Program-made: the position numbers and the translations under genes
Part shown: positions 7,617 to 18,643 of the stretch, in pieces
How the letters are laid out: every line of letters begins with the position of its first letter
Position numbering within the stretch: position 1 is the first letter of the stretch
Origin: Roseibium sp.
GTDB lineage: Bacteria; Pseudomonadota; Alphaproteobacteria; Rhizobiales; Stappiaceae
Assembly (NCBI GenBank): GCA_017643215.1
Contig: JAEPNV010000003.1
Location: 186,001 to 250,000 of the forward strand
Direction: 5' to 3'
Length of the DNA: 64,000 nt
The notes under the pieces: model-generated
Database searches by the model: none
What the model was told of the DNA's origin: nothing
What the model saw: the letters and a program-made list of their open reading frames with translations, nothing else

Positions 7617-8834
7617 ATGTCATGCCGTTCTGTCCTGGGAGCCCTGGCCCTTGGCGCCAGTGTGCTCGCCCCCGCCCTCGCCGCCGCCGACGGCATTGAG
7701 CTCGGCCCCCGGCCGTTTTATCTGATCGACCAGATGGATGACGGCCCACTGAAGACCGAATTGCAGGCCTGCATCGGTGAACCGGTCAAGAAAACGGACT
7801 TTTCGATCGGGCATAGAGGCGCGCCGTTGCAGTTCCCCGAACACACGGTGGAAAGCTATCGGGCCGCGGCGGTCATGGGCGCCGGGATCATTGAGTGCGA
7901 TGTCACGTTTACAGCCGACAAGGAGCTTGTCTGCCGGCACGCCCAGAACGATCTCCACACCACGACCGATATTCTTGTGTCGGATCTCGCGCCCAAGTGC
8001 ACGCAAGGCTTTATCCCGGCAGACGGCGACCGTAAGGCGGCCGCCGAGTGCCGGACGTCCGACCTGACGCTCGCCGAGTTCATGTCGCTGGAAGGCAAGA
8101 TGGACGCGGCGAACCGGCAGGCCACCACGATCGAGGAATATGTCGACGGAACGGCAGCCTGGCGCACGGACCTTTATGCGACGACCGGCACGCTCTTGAC
8201 CCATGCGCAGTCGATCAAACTGATCGAATCGCTGGGCGGGAAATTCACGCCGGAACTGAAATCACCTACCGTTGACATGCCTTTTGACGGCTTCACGCAA
8301 GCGGACTATGCGCAAAAACTGATCGATGAGTATAAGGCCGCGGGCATTCCTCCGAAGGACGTGTTTCCGCAATCGTTCAACTTGAACGACGTTTTGTACT
8401 GGATTGAAAACGAACCGGAATTCGGCCGTCAGGCGGTTTACCTCGACGGCCGGATTTCGCAGGACAGCTTCGATCCGATGCGGCCCGAGCGCCTCTCGCC
8501 GACCATGGCGGAACTGAAAGAGATGGGGGTCAATTACCTCGCCCCGCCGCTATGGGTGCTGATGACACTGGAAGACGGCGAGATCGTTCCCTCCGCCTAT
8601 GCAAAGGCTGCCCGGGAGGCCGGGCTGAAACTGATCACCTGGACTTTGGAGCGGTCCGGACCGCTTGCCGGCGGCGGTGGCTGGTACTTCCAAACCGTAT
8701 CGGACGCGATCACCGGCGACGGCAAGGTGTTTGAGGTCGTTGATGTGCTGGCGCGCGACGCCGGTATCGTCGGCCTGTTTTCAGACTGGCCGGCCACGAC
8801 GAGTTTTTATGCGTCTTGCGTCGGGCTGAAATAA
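7617..8834 (+). CDS. secreted glycerophosphodiester phosphodiesterase family protein
   Basis: A 405-residue GDPD-family enzyme. Residues 1-22 form a typical Sec signal peptide (hydrophobic core [10 protein letters not shown] then ALAAADG). The catalytic landmarks HRGA and IECDV (Glu/Asp metal ligands) are present, with PEHT in place of the more common PENT. The later FTPELKSP and FPQSFN are also family features. Family members hydrolyse glycerophosphodiesters to glycerol-3-phosphate and an alcohol. Export implies use of external phosphodiesters or periplasmic lipid headgroups. At about 400 residues it belongs to the longer periplasmic GlpQ-like group. It follows the P450 by 74 bp in the same direction. 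Confidence 0.85.
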   Translation: MSCRSVLGALALGASVLAPALAAADGIELGPRPFYLIDQMDDGPLKTELQACIGEPVKKTDFSIGHRGAPLQFPEHTVESYRAAAVMGAGIIECDVTFTADKELVCRHAQNDLHTTTDILVSDLAPKCTQGFIPADGDRKAAAECRTSDLTLAEFMSLEGKMDAANRQATTIEEYVDGTAAWRTDLYATTGTLLTHAQSIKLIESLGGKFTPELKSPTVDMPFDGFTQADYAQKLIDEYKAAGIPPKDVFPQSFNLNDVLYWIENEPEFGRQAVYLDGRISQDSFDPMRPERLSPTMAELKEMGVNYLAPPLWVLMTLEDGEIVPSAYAKAAREAGLKLITWTLERSGPLAGGGGWYFQTVSDAITGDGKVFEVVDVLARDAGIVGLFSDWPATTSFYASCVGLK

Positions 8835-8874
8835 CGGCACGGGCGCAAAGGACCGCACTGCTTCGATCACAGTG

Positions 8875-9462
8875 TCACCGCACCTGATCGAGGATCCGCT
8901 TGCATTCCAGCAGCTCAAAAAGGGTGGATTGCAGCTTGCGGACATCGTCCTTGGACAGGGTTTGGGGCGTTTCCGGCTCCGCCGCCGGCTCCGGGGTCCC
9001 GCGCAGCCGATCCATCAACCTGAACCCACCAGACTTGGCGGAGGCCGCGGGCGGGCTTTCGCCTTCCGACAAAACCCCGCGCGGCAACGGTTCGGGCGTT
9101 TCAGACAAGGTGTGCTTGGCTGCGTCCGTTGCGGCCATGTCCGCACCATCACCGTGACGGGTCATGACGGCGACGGGCAGACCGTCTTCCCGCCAGACCT
9201 GCATGACAAAGCGGGCGCCCTGCTCTTTCAGGATGCGTTGCGCGCCCTTGATGGTGTAGCCCTCGCCGTAAAGAAGGTGGCGAATGCCGCGCAAGAGTTC
9301 GATGTCGTCCGGCCGGTAGTAGCGCCGCCCTCCGCCGCGTTTCAGCGGCTTGATTTGCGAAAACCGGGTTTCCCAGAACCGGAGGACGTGCTGTGGTAGA
9401 TCAAGGTCCTCAGCGACTTCGCTGATGGTCCGAAACGCATCCGGGCTCTTTTCATGAGACAT
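8875..9462 (-). CDS. MerR family transcriptional regulator
   Basis: A 195-residue protein whose N-terminus (residues about 10-80) is a MerR winged helix: [23 protein letters not shown] followed by [11 protein letters not shown]. The rest is low-complexity and Pro/Glu-rich, without metal-binding cysteines, so it is not a metal sensor of the MerR/CueR type. A MerR-like gene directly after ihfA is a common arrangement in Rhizobiales. It is probably cotranscribed with fabH and ihfA. Target genes are unknown. It converges with the GDPD gene. Confidence 0.85.
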   Translation of the reverse strand: MSHEKSPDAFRTISEVAEDLDLPQHVLRFWETRFSQIKPLKRGGGRRYYRPDDIELLRGIRHLLYGEGYTIKGAQRILKEQGARFVMQVWREDGLPVAVMTRHGDGADMAATDAAKHTLSETPEPLPRGVLSEGESPPAASAKSGGFRLMDRLRGTPEPAAEPETPQTLSKDDVRKLQSTLFELLECKRILDQVR

Positions 9463-9530
9463 TTTGGGCGGCTGTAAAACTGGCGGGAATAAGGTCCTCG
9501 GCCGGAGGCTCGGCTTTTACCGGTCGAGGG

Positions 9531-9839
9531 TCAACTCTTGCCGGTCAACGATTCGTTGATCCGATGCTTGAGAACATTGCTGGGCTTGAACACCATCACC
9601 CGGCGCGGCGAGATCGGGACTTCCTCGCCCGTCTTGGGGTTCCGTCCTATGCGCTCGCCCTTGGACCGGACAACAAAAGATCCAAACGAGGACAATTTGA
9701 CCGCTTCACCGGTGACCAGACAATCGGAGATTTCCGACAGCACCCGTTCGACCAATTCCGAGGATTCGGTTCTCGACAAACCGACCTTTTGATAAACCGC
9801 CTCACAAAGATCCGCGCGGGTGATTGTCCGACCGCCCAT
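9531..9839 (-). CDS. ihfA: integration host factor subunit alpha
   Basis: A 102-residue HU/IHF-family DNA-bending protein. The beta-arm signature [12 protein letters not shown] with the intercalating proline, and the N-terminal [20 protein letters not shown], identify IHF-alpha rather than HU. It pairs with IHF-beta (not in this window) to bend DNA in transcription, replication and recombination. The ATG giving [11 protein letters not shown] has a GAGGAGG ribosome-binding site, so a longer in-frame start at 9863 is rejected. It is located between fabH and merR on the same strand. Confidence 0.95.
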   Translation of the reverse strand: MGGRTITRADLCEAVYQKVGLSRTESSELVERVLSEISDCLVTGEAVKLSSFGSFVVRSKGERIGRNPKTGEEVPISPRRVMVFKPSNVLKHRINESLTGKS

Positions 9840-9958
9840 AATCCCTCCTCGGCCAACTGCCATCGATATGGCTGATTTTGCAAGAGAACTCGCCGCGAAC
9901 CAGTACGGTATTGCGTCCCGGCCAGCCGGTCAACCGGAACTCTCGAATTCGTTAACTT

Positions 9959-10966
9959 TTAGCTTATGACGGTGCCGGCATTCGGACCCGACCAGCGCAG
10001 CAGCACCGAGCCCCAGGTAAAGCCGCCGCCCATGGCTTCCAGAAGGACCAGATCGTTCGGTTTCACCCGACCGTCCTTCACGGCCGTGTCGAGGGCCAGC
10101 GGGATCGACGCCGCCGACGTGTTGCCGTGCGCCTGAACCGTCGTGATCACCTTTTCCGGTGCGATTTTCAGTTTCTTGGCGCTGGCATCGATGATCCGCT
10201 TGTTGGCCTGGTGCGGAATGAACCAGGTCAGATCGTCCGCCGTGATGTCCGCCGACGCGAACGCGTCTTCGATCACATCGGTGATCATGCCGACCGCGTG
10301 TTTGAAGACCTCCCGGCCCTCCATGCGCAAGTGTCCGACCGTCTGCGTGGACGACGGGCCGCCGTCGACAAAAAGCTTGTCCTTGTGCCGGCCGTCCGAG
10401 CGCAAATGTGACGTCAAGATGCCCTGATCCGCCGTTGTGCCGCCGCCGTTGCGGGCTTCCACGACCACCGCGCCGGCGCCGTCGCCGAACAACACACAGG
10501 TCGTCCGGTCGGTCCAGTCAAGGATCCGCGAAAACGTCTCCGCGCCGATCACCAGACAGCGTTTTGACATGCCCGCTTTCAAATAGGCATCGGCCGTCGC
10601 CAGTGCGTAGACAAATCCCGAGCAGACCGCGTGAACGTCAAAGGCGGCGCCGTGATGGATGCCAAGGCGCGCCTGGACGGTGACCGCGGTGGCCGGAAAC
10701 GTATTGTCCGGTGTGGCGGTCGCCAGAATGATCGTATCAATGTCCTGCGCGTCCACACCGGAATGGGCCAGCGCGGCCTTGGCCGCCGCCAGAGCCAGAT
10801 CGGAGGTCATTTCACCCTCGGCCGCGATATGCCGTTCCTTGATACCGGTGCGTTGCACGATCCACTCGTCCGACGTGTCGACCATCGCCGCCAGGTCGCT
10901 GTTGGTCAGGCATTTGGCCGGCAGGTAGCTGCCGCAGCCCAGGACGGTCGACCGTATGACGCTCAC
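9959..10966 (-). CDS. fabH: 3-oxoacyl-[acyl-carrier-protein] synthase III
   Basis: A 335-residue beta-ketoacyl-ACP synthase III, which condenses acetyl-CoA with malonyl-ACP to start fatty acid synthesis. The catalytic triad is visible: Cys115 in AVCSGF, His in [11 protein letters not shown] and Asn in HGNTSAAS. It directly follows plsX with a four-base ATGA overlap, so phospholipid and fatty acid initiation are coupled at the translational level, and ihfA follows it. Length and motifs are standard. Confidence 0.96.
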   Translation of the reverse strand: MSVIRSTVLGCGSYLPAKCLTNSDLAAMVDTSDEWIVQRTGIKERHIAAEGEMTSDLALAAAKAALAHSGVDAQDIDTIILATATPDNTFPATAVTVQARLGIHHGAAFDVHAVCSGFVYALATADAYLKAGMSKRCLVIGAETFSRILDWTDRTTCVLFGDGAGAVVVEARNGGGTTADQGILTSHLRSDGRHKDKLFVDGGPSSTQTVGHLRMEGREVFKHAVGMITDVIEDAFASADITADDLTWFIPHQANKRIIDASAKKLKIAPEKVITTVQAHGNTSAASIPLALDTAVKDGRVKPNDLVLLEAMGGGFTWGSVLLRWSGPNAGTVIS

Positions 10967-12027
10967 AAATCACCTTCCGAATTTGGCGCCGCTTCGGCGA
11001 AGCGGCCGCGATGGTAGTGTACGAGATCCTGCGCGATCTTGTGGGTCAGTTCGTTGCGTACCATGTCATACGCCAGGTCGATGGCGGAGGCATAGCCTTC
11101 CGCGTCCGTGCCGCCGTGACTTTTGATGACGATGCCGTTCAGCCCCAAAAAAACGCCGCCATTGACCTTGCGCGGGTCCATTTTCTCCCGCAACCGCTCG
11201 AATGCGCTTCTGGCAAACAGGTAGCCGATCCGCGACATCAGCGTCCGGTTCATGGCCGAGCGCAGATAGCCACCGATCTGTTTGGCCGTTCCCTCGGCGG
11301 TTTTCAGCGCGATGTTCCCGGCAAAGCCCTCGGTCACCACGACATCGACCGACCCTTTGCCCAGATCGTTGCCTTCGACGAAACCGGCATATTTCAAGGA
11401 TCGCAGCGGTGTTTCGCGCAGCAAACGGCCGGCCGTGCGCACATCCTCCAGCCCTTTGACCTCCTCCACGCCAATGTTGAGGAGCCCGACCGTCGGCTTT
11501 TCGATTCCGAACAGGGCCCGCGCCATGGCACCGCCGAGAATGGCAAAATCGATCAGCTGCTGGGCGTCCGCGCCGATCGTCGCGCCCACATCGAGGACGA
11601 TCGATTCGCCGCGGGTCGTCGGCCAGATCGCGGCAATCGCCGGCCGCTCGATGTTCGCCATGGTTCGAAGGCAGAACTTGGACATCGCCATCAGCGCGCC
11701 GGTGTTGCCCGCCGACACCGCGACAGACGCCTCGCCGGTTTTCACCGCTTCGATCGAGCGCCACATGCTGGAGCGCCAGCGCCCTTGACGCAACGCCTGG
11801 CTGGGTTTGGTATCCATGGCGATCGAGACATCACAATGGATCAGCGTCGAGGCATCGCGCACCCGGGGATGCTTGTCCAGGATCGGCAGGACGACCTTTT
11901 CGTTGCCAAACAGCAGAAATCGCAGATCCGGATGGCGCACCAAAGCGATTTCGGCGCCGGGGATCACCACCTCCGCACCGTGATCGCCGCCCATGACATC
12001 AAGGGAAATTGGTTTGGGTTTCGCCAT
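10963..12027 (-). CDS. plsX: phosphate acyltransferase PlsX
   Basis: A 354-residue enzyme that makes acyl-phosphate from acyl-ACP for phosphatidic acid synthesis. The N-terminal [10 protein letters not shown] is the family signature, and GNTGALMA and [14 protein letters not shown] follow as expected. The frame stays open to 12135, but the conserved protein starts at [10 protein letters not shown], so I use the ATG at 12027. It lies upstream of fabH (overlap) and downstream of the yceD-like gene, a near-universal order (the intervening rpmF seen in other groups is absent). Confidence 0.95.
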   Translation of the reverse strand: MAKPKPISLDVMGGDHGAEVVIPGAEIALVRHPDLRFLLFGNEKVVLPILDKHPRVRDASTLIHCDVSIAMDTKPSQALRQGRWRSSMWRSIEAVKTGEASVAVSAGNTGALMAMSKFCLRTMANIERPAIAAIWPTTRGESIVLDVGATIGADAQQLIDFAILGGAMARALFGIEKPTVGLLNIGVEEVKGLEDVRTAGRLLRETPLRSLKYAGFVEGNDLGKGSVDVVVTEGFAGNIALKTAEGTAKQIGGYLRSAMNRTLMSRIGYLFARSAFERLREKMDPRKVNGGVFLGLNGIVIKSHGGTDAEGYASAIDLAYDMVRNELTHKIAQDLVHYHRGRFAEAAPNSEGDL

Positions 12028-12185
12028 CAAATGGATCTTTTGAAGCCACGCCTGACCGCGCAAGCCTCTACGGATTGCGCGCATGGAAAATGCGCAACCA
12101 ACACAGGGCGACGCATCTTGAACCGGCGCGAACATAACGGTTTCCGCTTCTGAAACAACCGTTTTCCGTTCCCTGCCGGGATCAT

Positions 12186-12749
12186 TCAGTGGTCGGTTCG
12201 CAGCTTCATGCCAGCAAGCGCGGCAAACGGTGACGGCGCCGGCGCGTCCTCATCCTGGGTGTCCGCGTCGTCGGCATGAAAATTGGCGCCGGGCTTGCGC
12301 GGAAACGGATCGATGTTGAGCGCGAGCTGTTCGCAAATCACGGCGCCAAGGTCGATCAGTCCATTTTCCATGATGTCGGGCGGGTCCATCGTTTCCAGAT
12401 CGATCTCGATCTCGCCGTCCGTGTTGAGGTCCCGAGCCCGGCGGGGCCGCTTTTGCGCCGGCACGAATGTCCGGTCAATCTCGTCCTCAAGCGCCTGTTC
12501 AAAAGGCTCAAGGCTGACAACGCAGGTTTGCTTGAGGACAGCGGTCAAAGGTCCCGTCACCCGGACCCCTTCCTTGCCCCATGGCTTGAGCGTCAGGTCC
12601 GCCTTCAGCGCGGCAATGCCGGCAACGCCGTAAGCGTGCGCGAGCGCCTGCAATGCGGCCGCGTCGGGCTCGATCACCATGTGCTGCTCCGCATTGCCGA
12701 GGCGCGACGCGGAAAAAGGGAAGGAGTAGGGAAACTGAAGGTCGCTCAT
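12186..12749 (-). CDS. YceD family protein (DUF177)
   Basis: A 187-residue DUF177/YceD protein. The central [27 protein letters not shown] contains the conserved Cys of the family, and the acidic C-terminal part with [21 protein letters not shown] is characteristic. In other bacteria and in plastids this family is needed for 23S rRNA accumulation, and the gene is usually linked to plsX, as here. The downstream gap to plsX is 158 bp. Confidence 0.88.
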   Translation of the reverse strand: MSDLQFPYSFPFSASRLGNAEQHMVIEPDAAALQALAHAYGVAGIAALKADLTLKPWGKEGVRVTGPLTAVLKQTCVVSLEPFEQALEDEIDRTFVPAQKRPRRARDLNTDGEIEIDLETMDPPDIMENGLIDLGAVICEQLALNIDPFPRKPGANFHADDADTQDEDAPAPSPFAALAGMKLRTDH

Positions 12750-12754
12750 GTCGA

Positions 12755-13300
12755 TTATGTCTTCGGTGTTGACGCGGCCGGATCGGGCCAGTCGATTTGC
12801 CCGCTTAAGAACACGTCTGTCGGCTGCGCCGCCAGATGCTTGGCCGCAACCACCATATAATGCGCCAAACCCATTTGCGCGACCGGTTCGGGATTGCCGG
12901 GAAACACGTTGCGCCCGATCGCTGCACCCAAGGCGTCCAGATCTTCGTCGTCAATCGCGCTGCTGTAGGCCTCCGCGCGGCCGTAAAAGGCTTCCCCCAT
13001 GACCCGGACTTTCTTGGGAACGCGCGTATCGCTGATGCCCATTTCGCGCAAGGACCCGTCCATGTCCTGGAAGAAGAAATCAAAGACGGATTGGGAAAAT
13101 GCCGCCACATCCTTCGGTTCGCCGCGCAACCGCCGGAAATAGAGAACGGCATGCATCAAGATCAGGTCGAACCGGCCGTCGACCGTGTCCGGAACGCAGA
13201 ACTTTGTGTAGAAGACCGGTTGCCGCGCTTGGGCCACGATTTGGCTGTAGACGGCCAATTCGGCATCGCGGTTCCGTTTTTTGAACAACCCGAAAAGCAT
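12755..13300 (-). CDS. ubiquinol-cytochrome c chaperone (CBP3/UQCC1 family)
   Basis: A 181-residue protein of the CBP3/UQCC1 family, alpha-helical, with the typical N-terminal YSQIVAQARQPVFYTKFCVPDTVDGRFDL split over positions 20-48 and RLRGEPKDVAAFSQSVFDFFFQDMDGSLRE motifs. Mitochondrial relatives bind newly made cytochrome b and help assemble complex III. A similar role at the inner membrane is likely here. The ATG giving MLFGLFKKRN has GGAG upstream, so the longer frame to 13486 is rejected. It is five bases upstream of the yceD-like gene and divergent from bamE. Confidence 0.85.
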   Translation of the reverse strand: MLFGLFKKRNRDAELAVYSQIVAQARQPVFYTKFCVPDTVDGRFDLILMHAVLYFRRLRGEPKDVAAFSQSVFDFFFQDMDGSLREMGISDTRVPKKVRVMGEAFYGRAEAYSSAIDDEDLDALGAAIGRNVFPGNPEPVAQMGLAHYMVVAAKHLAAQPTDVFLSGQIDWPDPAASTPKT

Positions 13301-13418
13301 TCTGGTCTCCACTGATACTGTGTTGCCAAGGGGCCGCGCCCACGCTAGGGACTGTGCCGGAATTGTGAACGTGTTATAGCCGCCAGCGACCCCTAGCCGG
13401 CGCAACGGGAAGAGCCGC

Positions 13419-13850
13419 ATGAGACTGAAGGCACACGCCGTCCTCCTACCCATTCTCCTGAGCCTGCCGCTGGCCGGGTGTTTCACGAAGACCTACACGC
13501 GTGGCCATGTGATCACCAACGATATGTTGTCGCAGGTTCAGGTGGGCTCCAGCAAGGAACAGACGGAACTGGTTTTAGGGTCGCCGTCGACCAGATCCAA
13601 CCTGAACGGTGAAGCCTACTACTATATTTCACAGGTCACCGAAACGACCGCGTTTTTGGCCCCGGACATCGTTGAGCAGCGGATCGTGGCCGTCTATTTC
13701 GACGAGGACGGATTTGTCCGTGATCTCGGCAACTACGGTCTTCAGGACGGCAAGGTGGTCGACTTCCGCACCCGCCGGACCCGCACGGGCGGCGCCGATT
13801 ACGGCTTCCTGACGCAAATCCTGCGCGGCGCGCGAAACCCGACGCTGTAA
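13419..13850 (+). CDS. bamE: outer membrane protein assembly factor BamE (SmpA/OmlA lipoprotein)
   Basis: A 143-residue lipoprotein. The signal peptide ends in the lipobox LAGC with the acylated Cys21. The SmpA/OmlA fold is indicated by QVQVGSSKEQTELVLGSPS and the YYYISQ and AVYFDEDGFV strands. BamE is an accessory subunit of the BAM complex that inserts beta-barrel proteins in the outer membrane. ATG at 13419 has GGGAAGAG upstream. The gene is divergent from the bc1 chaperone and ends at a bidirectional terminator shared with hppA. Confidence 0.9.
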   Translation: MRLKAHAVLLPILLSLPLAGCFTKTYTRGHVITNDMLSQVQVGSSKEQTELVLGSPSTRSNLNGEAYYYISQVTETTAFLAPDIVEQRIVAVYFDEDGFVRDLGNYGLQDGKVVDFRTRRTRTGGADYGFLTQILRGARNPTL

Positions 13851-13875
13851 CGGACAGGGCATCTCGCGTGCCAAC

Positions 13876-13911
13876 AAAAAAGCCCGGTCAAACGACCGGG
13901 CCTTTGTTTTT
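13876..13911. terminator. bidirectional rho-independent terminator between bamE and hppA
   Basis: An 8-bp perfect stem GCCCGGTC (13882-13889) / GACCGGGC (13894-13901) with an AAAC loop is flanked by an A-run on the left and a T-rich run (CTTTGTTTTT) on the right, so it can end both convergent transcripts. Confidence 0.85.
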
Positions 13912-13926
13912 GGATCCCGCACCAAT

Positions 13927-16062
13927 TCAGTGCGCCAGCACCGCCAGCAGGAGCAGCGCGACGATGTTGGTGATCTTGATCATCGGGTTCACCGCCGGGC
14001 CGGCCGTGTCCTTGTAAGGATCGCCAACCGTGTCGCCGGTCACCGAGGCCTTGTGGGCTTCGGATCCCTTTTGGTGGGTCGTGCCGTCCTTGTCGACGAA
14101 ACCGTCCTCGAACGACTTCTTGGCATTGTCCCAGGCCCCACCGCCAGCGGTCATGGAAATGGCGACAAACAGGCCGGTCACGATCACGCCCAAAAGCATC
14201 GCGCCGAGCGCCGCAAAGGCGTCCGCCGGTGTTGCAACAGCCCGCACCACGAAGAACACGACAATCGGCGACAGCACCGGCAGCAGCGAAGGAATGATCA
14301 TTTCCTTGATTGCGGCCTTCGTCAGCATGTCCACCGCCCGTCCGTAATCCGGGCGCACCGTGCCTTCCATGATGCCCGGGTTTTCGCGGAACTGGCGCCG
14401 GACTTCCTCCACGACCGAGCCCGCCGCGCGGCCGACGGCGGTCATGGAAATGCCGCCGAAGAGGTAGGGAAGAAGACCACCGAACAACAGACCGGCCACG
14501 ACGTAAGGGTTGGAGAGGGTGAACAGCGTGTCGACATTGATGCCGCTGAAGATCGAGCCCTCCGCCGCGGATGCGCTGAAGAACCGGAGATCCTCGGTGT
14601 AGGCGGCGAACAGCACCAGGGCGCCCAAACCGGCGGAGCCGATCGCGTAGCCCTTGGTGACGGCTTTGGTGGTGTTGCCGACCGCGTCGAGCGCGTCGGT
14701 CGTTGAGCGCACTTCATCCGGCAGGTTCGACATCTCGGCGATGCCGCCGGCGTTGTCGGTGACCGGACCGAAAGCGTCAAGCGCGACCACCATGCCCGCC
14801 AGAGCCAGCATCGTTGTCACGGCGATCGCGATGCCGAACAGGCCCGCGAGACTGTAGGTGACCAGAATACCGGCGATGATGATCAGCGCCGGCAACGCGG
14901 TCGCTTCCAGCGAGACCGCCAGACCCTGGATCACGTTGGTGCCGTGCCCGGTGACGGAAGCCTGGGCAATCGAGCGGACCGGCCGGAAGTTGGTTCCGGT
15001 GTAGTACTCCGTGACCCATATGATCAGACCGGTAACGATCAGGCCGACAAGGCCGCAATAGAACAGATGCCGCGCGTCGAAGCTGGTGCCGTCTGTCAAG
15101 GTGTAGGTTGTCCCGAACCCGAGCCAGAAGAAGGTGATCAGGAAGAGCCCCACCGCGGACAGCACCGCGGTCACGATAAACCCGCGGTAAAGCGCGCCCA
15201 TGATCGAGTTGTTGGCACCGAGCTTGACGAAAAACGTGCCCAGGATCGACGTGACGACACACGAGGCGCCAATCACCATCGGCAGCAGCATGAGCTCCGT
15301 CGCAACGTCACCGGTGAAGAAAATGGAGGCCAGAACCATGGTCGCGACCACCGTGACCGCATAGGTCTCGAAGAGGTCCGCCGCCATGCCGGCGCAGTCG
15401 CCGACATTGTCGCCCACATTGTCGGCGATCGTGGCCGGATTGCGCGGATCGTCTTCCGGAATGCCGGCTTCGACCTTGCCGACGAGGTCACCACCAACGT
15501 CAGCGCCCTTGGTGAAGATGCCGCCGCCCAGACGGGCGAAGATGGAAATCAGCGACGCACCGAAGCCGAGCGCCACGAGCGCGTCGATCACGACACGGTC
15601 GGTGGGTGCGTAGCCCAACATCGACGTGAGGATCGTGTAGTAGACCACAACGCCGAGCAGCGCCAGACCGGCCACGAGCAGGCCGGTGACCGCGCCCGAC
15701 TTGAAGGCAATTTCAAGACCGGCGGCCAGGCTCTGGCTCGATGCCTGTGCGGTGCGCACATTCGCCCGGACCGAGACCATCATGCCGATATAACCGGCGG
15801 CGCCCGACAGAACCGCGCCGATCAGAAAGCCGACGGCAGCCGTTCCCGACAGAAGGATCCAGGCGATGACGAAGACAACCGCCCCGACGATCGCAATGGT
15901 CGTGTATTGGCGGTTGAGATACGCTTGGGCGCCCTCTTGGATCGCGCCGGCGATTTCCTGCATCCGGGCATTACCGGCATCCGCAGCCATAACGGATTGG
16001 ATCGCCCAAGCCCCATAGGCGATCGACAGTAAGCCACAAACAATGATGACGAGTTCGGTCAT
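13927..16062 (-). CDS. hppA: membrane-bound pyrophosphatase, K+-independent type
   Basis: A 711-residue polytopic protein with about 16 membrane segments that couples pyrophosphate hydrolysis to proton pumping. The substrate site [21 protein letters not shown] is split over about residues 188-208 and is followed by [21 protein letters not shown] elements. Lys466 and Thr469 in [10 protein letters not shown] are the residues that mark K+-independent H+-pumps (K+-dependent ones have Ala/Gly there). The C-terminal [18 protein letters not shown] is intact. Monocistronic, with a candidate promoter upstream. Confidence 0.95.
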   Translation of the reverse strand: MTELVIIVCGLLSIAYGAWAIQSVMAADAGNARMQEIAGAIQEGAQAYLNRQYTTIAIVGAVVFVIAWILLSGTAAVGFLIGAVLSGAAGYIGMMVSVRANVRTAQASSQSLAAGLEIAFKSGAVTGLLVAGLALLGVVVYYTILTSMLGYAPTDRVVIDALVALGFGASLISIFARLGGGIFTKGADVGGDLVGKVEAGIPEDDPRNPATIADNVGDNVGDCAGMAADLFETYAVTVVATMVLASIFFTGDVATELMLLPMVIGASCVVTSILGTFFVKLGANNSIMGALYRGFIVTAVLSAVGLFLITFFWLGFGTTYTLTDGTSFDARHLFYCGLVGLIVTGLIIWVTEYYTGTNFRPVRSIAQASVTGHGTNVIQGLAVSLEATALPALIIIAGILVTYSLAGLFGIAIAVTTMLALAGMVVALDAFGPVTDNAGGIAEMSNLPDEVRSTTDALDAVGNTTKAVTKGYAIGSAGLGALVLFAAYTEDLRFFSASAAEGSIFSGINVDTLFTLSNPYVVAGLLFGGLLPYLFGGISMTAVGRAAGSVVEEVRRQFRENPGIMEGTVRPDYGRAVDMLTKAAIKEMIIPSLLPVLSPIVVFFVVRAVATPADAFAALGAMLLGVIVTGLFVAISMTAGGGAWDNAKKSFEDGFVDKDGTTHQKGSEAHKASVTGDTVGDPYKDTAGPAVNPMIKITNIVALLLLAVLAH

Positions 16063-16158
16063 AATTCCTCCCAGGTGACGGGCAGGCCGTTGTTTTTGTT
16101 ATCTTTGCCGGCCCCAAAACAATGTGCGCAGGCACTGACACGCACCGCTGATCTGCAC

Positions 16159-16187
16159 GTTAGAAACAAAGACGCGACACACGTCAA
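16159..16187 (-). promoter_or_regulatory. candidate sigma70-type promoter of hppA
   Basis: On the minus strand TTGACG (complement of 16182-16187) is followed after 17 bases by TCTAAC (complement of 16159-16164), about 97 bases before the hppA start codon. Spacing is ideal and the -35 box is good; the -10 is moderate. Confidence 0.4.
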
Positions 16188-16279
16188 GTACCCTTACCAA
16201 TTACCGTCGATTTCGGGAATGATACGTTTGCCGCAGTGCCGCAACCGCGGTGCAGCAAGGGCAAGCGAACGGGGTGGTC

Positions 16280-17503
16280 TCAGCTCACCGCGGCGGGCTT
16301 GCGCTCATGCCGCCAAAGCCAAATCAGCAAGCCAAAACAAAGCACAACGAACGGGAAGACAAGGCCGTTGATGGTCGCCCACCCGAAGGCGTTCAAGAGC
16401 GCGCCGGAGGAAAACGACGCAAAGGCCACGAAACCGAACACCAGGAAATCATTGGTGGCTTGAACCATGTTCCGCTCTTCCGGCCGGTAGGTGTCGGTCA
16501 GCATGGCGGTCGCGCCGATGAAGCCGAAGTTCCAGCCAAGGCCCAACAGAATCAGCGCGATCCAGAAATGGGCTAGGTCCACGCCCATCAGCGCCACGAC
16601 CGCGCAACCGGCAAGCAGCGCAAGACCGATGGAGACGATCCGTTCCTTGCCATACCGGGCAATCAGGCTGCCGGTGAAAAAGCTCGGCCCGAACATCGCC
16701 ATCACATGCCACTGAATGCCGAGCGCCGCGTCGGTTTCAGACAGACCGCACGCGATCATCGCCAGCGGCGTGGCGGTCATCACAAGGCTCATCAAGGCGT
16801 AGGAGCAAATTCCGCAGGCCGCCGCGACCATGAAACGCGGCTGCATCATGATCACCCGCATGGGCCGTCCGCCGGTCTTGACTTCCCGTTTCGGCGGTTT
16901 TGGGATCTTGAGCTGGGCGACGAGGCAAAACGCGATCAGGGAGAGGCCGGTCTGCGCAAGATAGGTGCCGGCGAACATGATCGGGTCGAACATGTCCTTT
17001 GTGGCAATCACTGTCTGCGGGCCGACAACCCCGGCCAAAACGCCGCCGGCCAGGACCCAGGAAATCGCCTTGGGCTTGAACGCTTCGCTGGCCGTATCGG
17101 CGGCCGCGAAGCGGTATTGATGCACGAAGGCACCGGCAAAGCCGCCGATGCCGCAGGCGGCGACGAACAGAACAAAACTGTTCTCAAACACAGCGAATGT
17201 AGCGATCAATCCAGAGACTGCCGCAACCAGCGACGCCCCCATGAACCCGGCCCGGCGGCCGTACTGGCGCATGACCATGCCCGCCGGCAATGTTCCGAAA
17301 GCCGTGCCCAGAACCATCGCGGACACCGGCAAGGTCGCCAGCGCCTTGTCCTCGGCGAGCATCATGTAGCCAATCAGCGGGCCGGTGGTGATGACGATCG
17401 AGGCCAGCGCGCCGCCAATTGCCTGCGCGAGCGCCAGGAAAAAGGCGTTCCGCTTGGCCAGGCGGTCGTCGACTACGGGGGTCAGGTCTGCGGTCGTCGT
17501 CAT
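16280..17503 (-). CDS. MFS transporter
   Basis: A 407-residue major facilitator superfamily protein with about 12 hydrophobic segments in two halves linked by a basic cytoplasmic loop (KIPKPPKREVKTGGRP). The loop 2-3 motif appears as GMVMRQYGRRAGF, and the equivalent in the C-half as SLIARYGKERIV. The substrate is not predictable. I chose MTTTADL at 17503 because the extra 14 residues of the longer frame are not membrane-compatible, but no good ribosome-binding site precedes either start. It lies 139 bp downstream of thiL on the same strand and may be read through from that operon. Confidence 0.85.
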   Translation of the reverse strand: MTTTADLTPVVDDRLAKRNAFFLALAQAIGGALASIVITTGPLIGYMMLAEDKALATLPVSAMVLGTAFGTLPAGMVMRQYGRRAGFMGASLVAAVSGLIATFAVFENSFVLFVAACGIGGFAGAFVHQYRFAAADTASEAFKPKAISWVLAGGVLAGVVGPQTVIATKDMFDPIMFAGTYLAQTGLSLIAFCLVAQLKIPKPPKREVKTGGRPMRVIMMQPRFMVAAACGICSYALMSLVMTATPLAMIACGLSETDAALGIQWHVMAMFGPSFFTGSLIARYGKERIVSIGLALLAGCAVVALMGVDLAHFWIALILLGLGWNFGFIGATAMLTDTYRPEERNMVQATNDFLVFGFVAFASFSSGALLNAFGWATINGLVFPFVVLCFGLLIWLWRHERKPAAVS

Positions 17504-17642
17504 TTTTGCGTGAATCCAGGCAGGGTGCGCGCGGCGCAATCTCACGGCGCAGCGAGCCCTTGCCTACACGAGCTTCGGGCCGTTGGCAGCCCCCAATTGA
17601 TGGTAAATTCCGTCAAGGCCGGCAGATGACAGCCGATGGCGG

Positions 17643-18641
17643 TCAAAAATGCTTGAAGCCGCCGCCCTCGGCACTTGTCGCAAGCGAGCCCGAATTCACC
17701 AGTTTGAGCGCCCCGGGCTCTGCAACCGCGTGCCCAATCCGGGTGACCGGACAGTCCGCGTTTCGCGCTGATGCTTCGAACGCGTCGCACTGGGAAACTG
17801 GAACACAGGCCAGGATTTCGTAGTCGTCACCGCCATTGACGCAGGATGCATAAAGATCCGGGGCCCGGTTCCGTATCCTTTCGACGGCGGACGACACAGG
17901 CAGGAGCTCACAGTCGATCTCAAATCCGACATTGGACGCCTGGCACAGATGCCGGGCGTCCTGAAAAAGGCCGTCCGACACATCAAGGGCCGCCGAGGCG
18001 TGATCTTGAACGGCAGACGCCAAGGACGTCCGGGGGCGCGGCAGAAGATAACGGTCCAAAAGGTGATCACCCTCATCCGTCGACAGCCCCGTTCTACCTG
18101 CAAGTCTCGGATTCAATCGAAGCTTGAGCCCGGCGGCGCCGTCGCCGATCGTGCCGGAGACAAACAGGACATCGCCCGGCCGCGCGCCGGACCGCCGGAC
18201 GGCCCTGCCGCTGGGCACCTCACCGATCGCGGTGATGGAAATTTCCAGACCGTTGCCGGACCGGATCGTATCACCGCCATAAAGACTGACACTATATGTG
18301 GCCTGGTCGGCAGCCAGGCCGTTGCAGAACCGCTCCAGCCAGTTGGTGGTCCAGTCCGCCGGCAACGCCAGGCCCAAAAGGTATCCTTTGGCCCGGGCAC
18401 CCTTGGCGGCCAGGTCCGACAGATTGACCCTGAGCGCCTTGGCGGCGATCGCCTCGGCCGGATCGGTGCCGAAGAAATGGACATCGGCCGCCAGAACATC
18501 CTTGGTCAGAACAAGGTCGGTTCCCGGGTCGGGCGAAAAGACACACGCGTCGTCGGTGAGCCCAAGGCTGCCGGGGTCCTGCGCCAGCGGCGCGAAATAC
18601 CGCTTGATGAGTTGAAACTCGCCCGGCCGGTCACCGGCCAT
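17643..18641 (-). CDS. thiL: thiamine-monophosphate kinase
   Basis: A 332-residue ThiL that phosphorylates thiamine monophosphate to the diphosphate coenzyme. The N-terminal GEFQLIKRYFAPL, the metal-binding DDACVF, and the run RVNLSDLAAKGARAKGYLLGLALP (split over about residues 70-95) are typical of the AIR-synthase-like fold. ALDVSDGLFQDARHL is the second metal motif. It starts two bases after nusB, an order common in alphaproteobacteria (ribH-nusB-thiL). Confidence 0.95.
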   Translation of the reverse strand: MAGDRPGEFQLIKRYFAPLAQDPGSLGLTDDACVFSPDPGTDLVLTKDVLAADVHFFGTDPAEAIAAKALRVNLSDLAAKGARAKGYLLGLALPADWTTNWLERFCNGLAADQATYSVSLYGGDTIRSGNGLEISITAIGEVPSGRAVRRSGARPGDVLFVSGTIGDGAAGLKLRLNPRLAGRTGLSTDEGDHLLDRYLLPRPRTSLASAVQDHASAALDVSDGLFQDARHLCQASNVGFEIDCELLPVSSAVERIRNRAPDLYASCVNGGDDYEILACVPVSQCDAFEASARNADCPVTRIGHAVAEPGALKLVNSGSLATSAEGGGFKHF

Positions 18642-18643
18642 GG

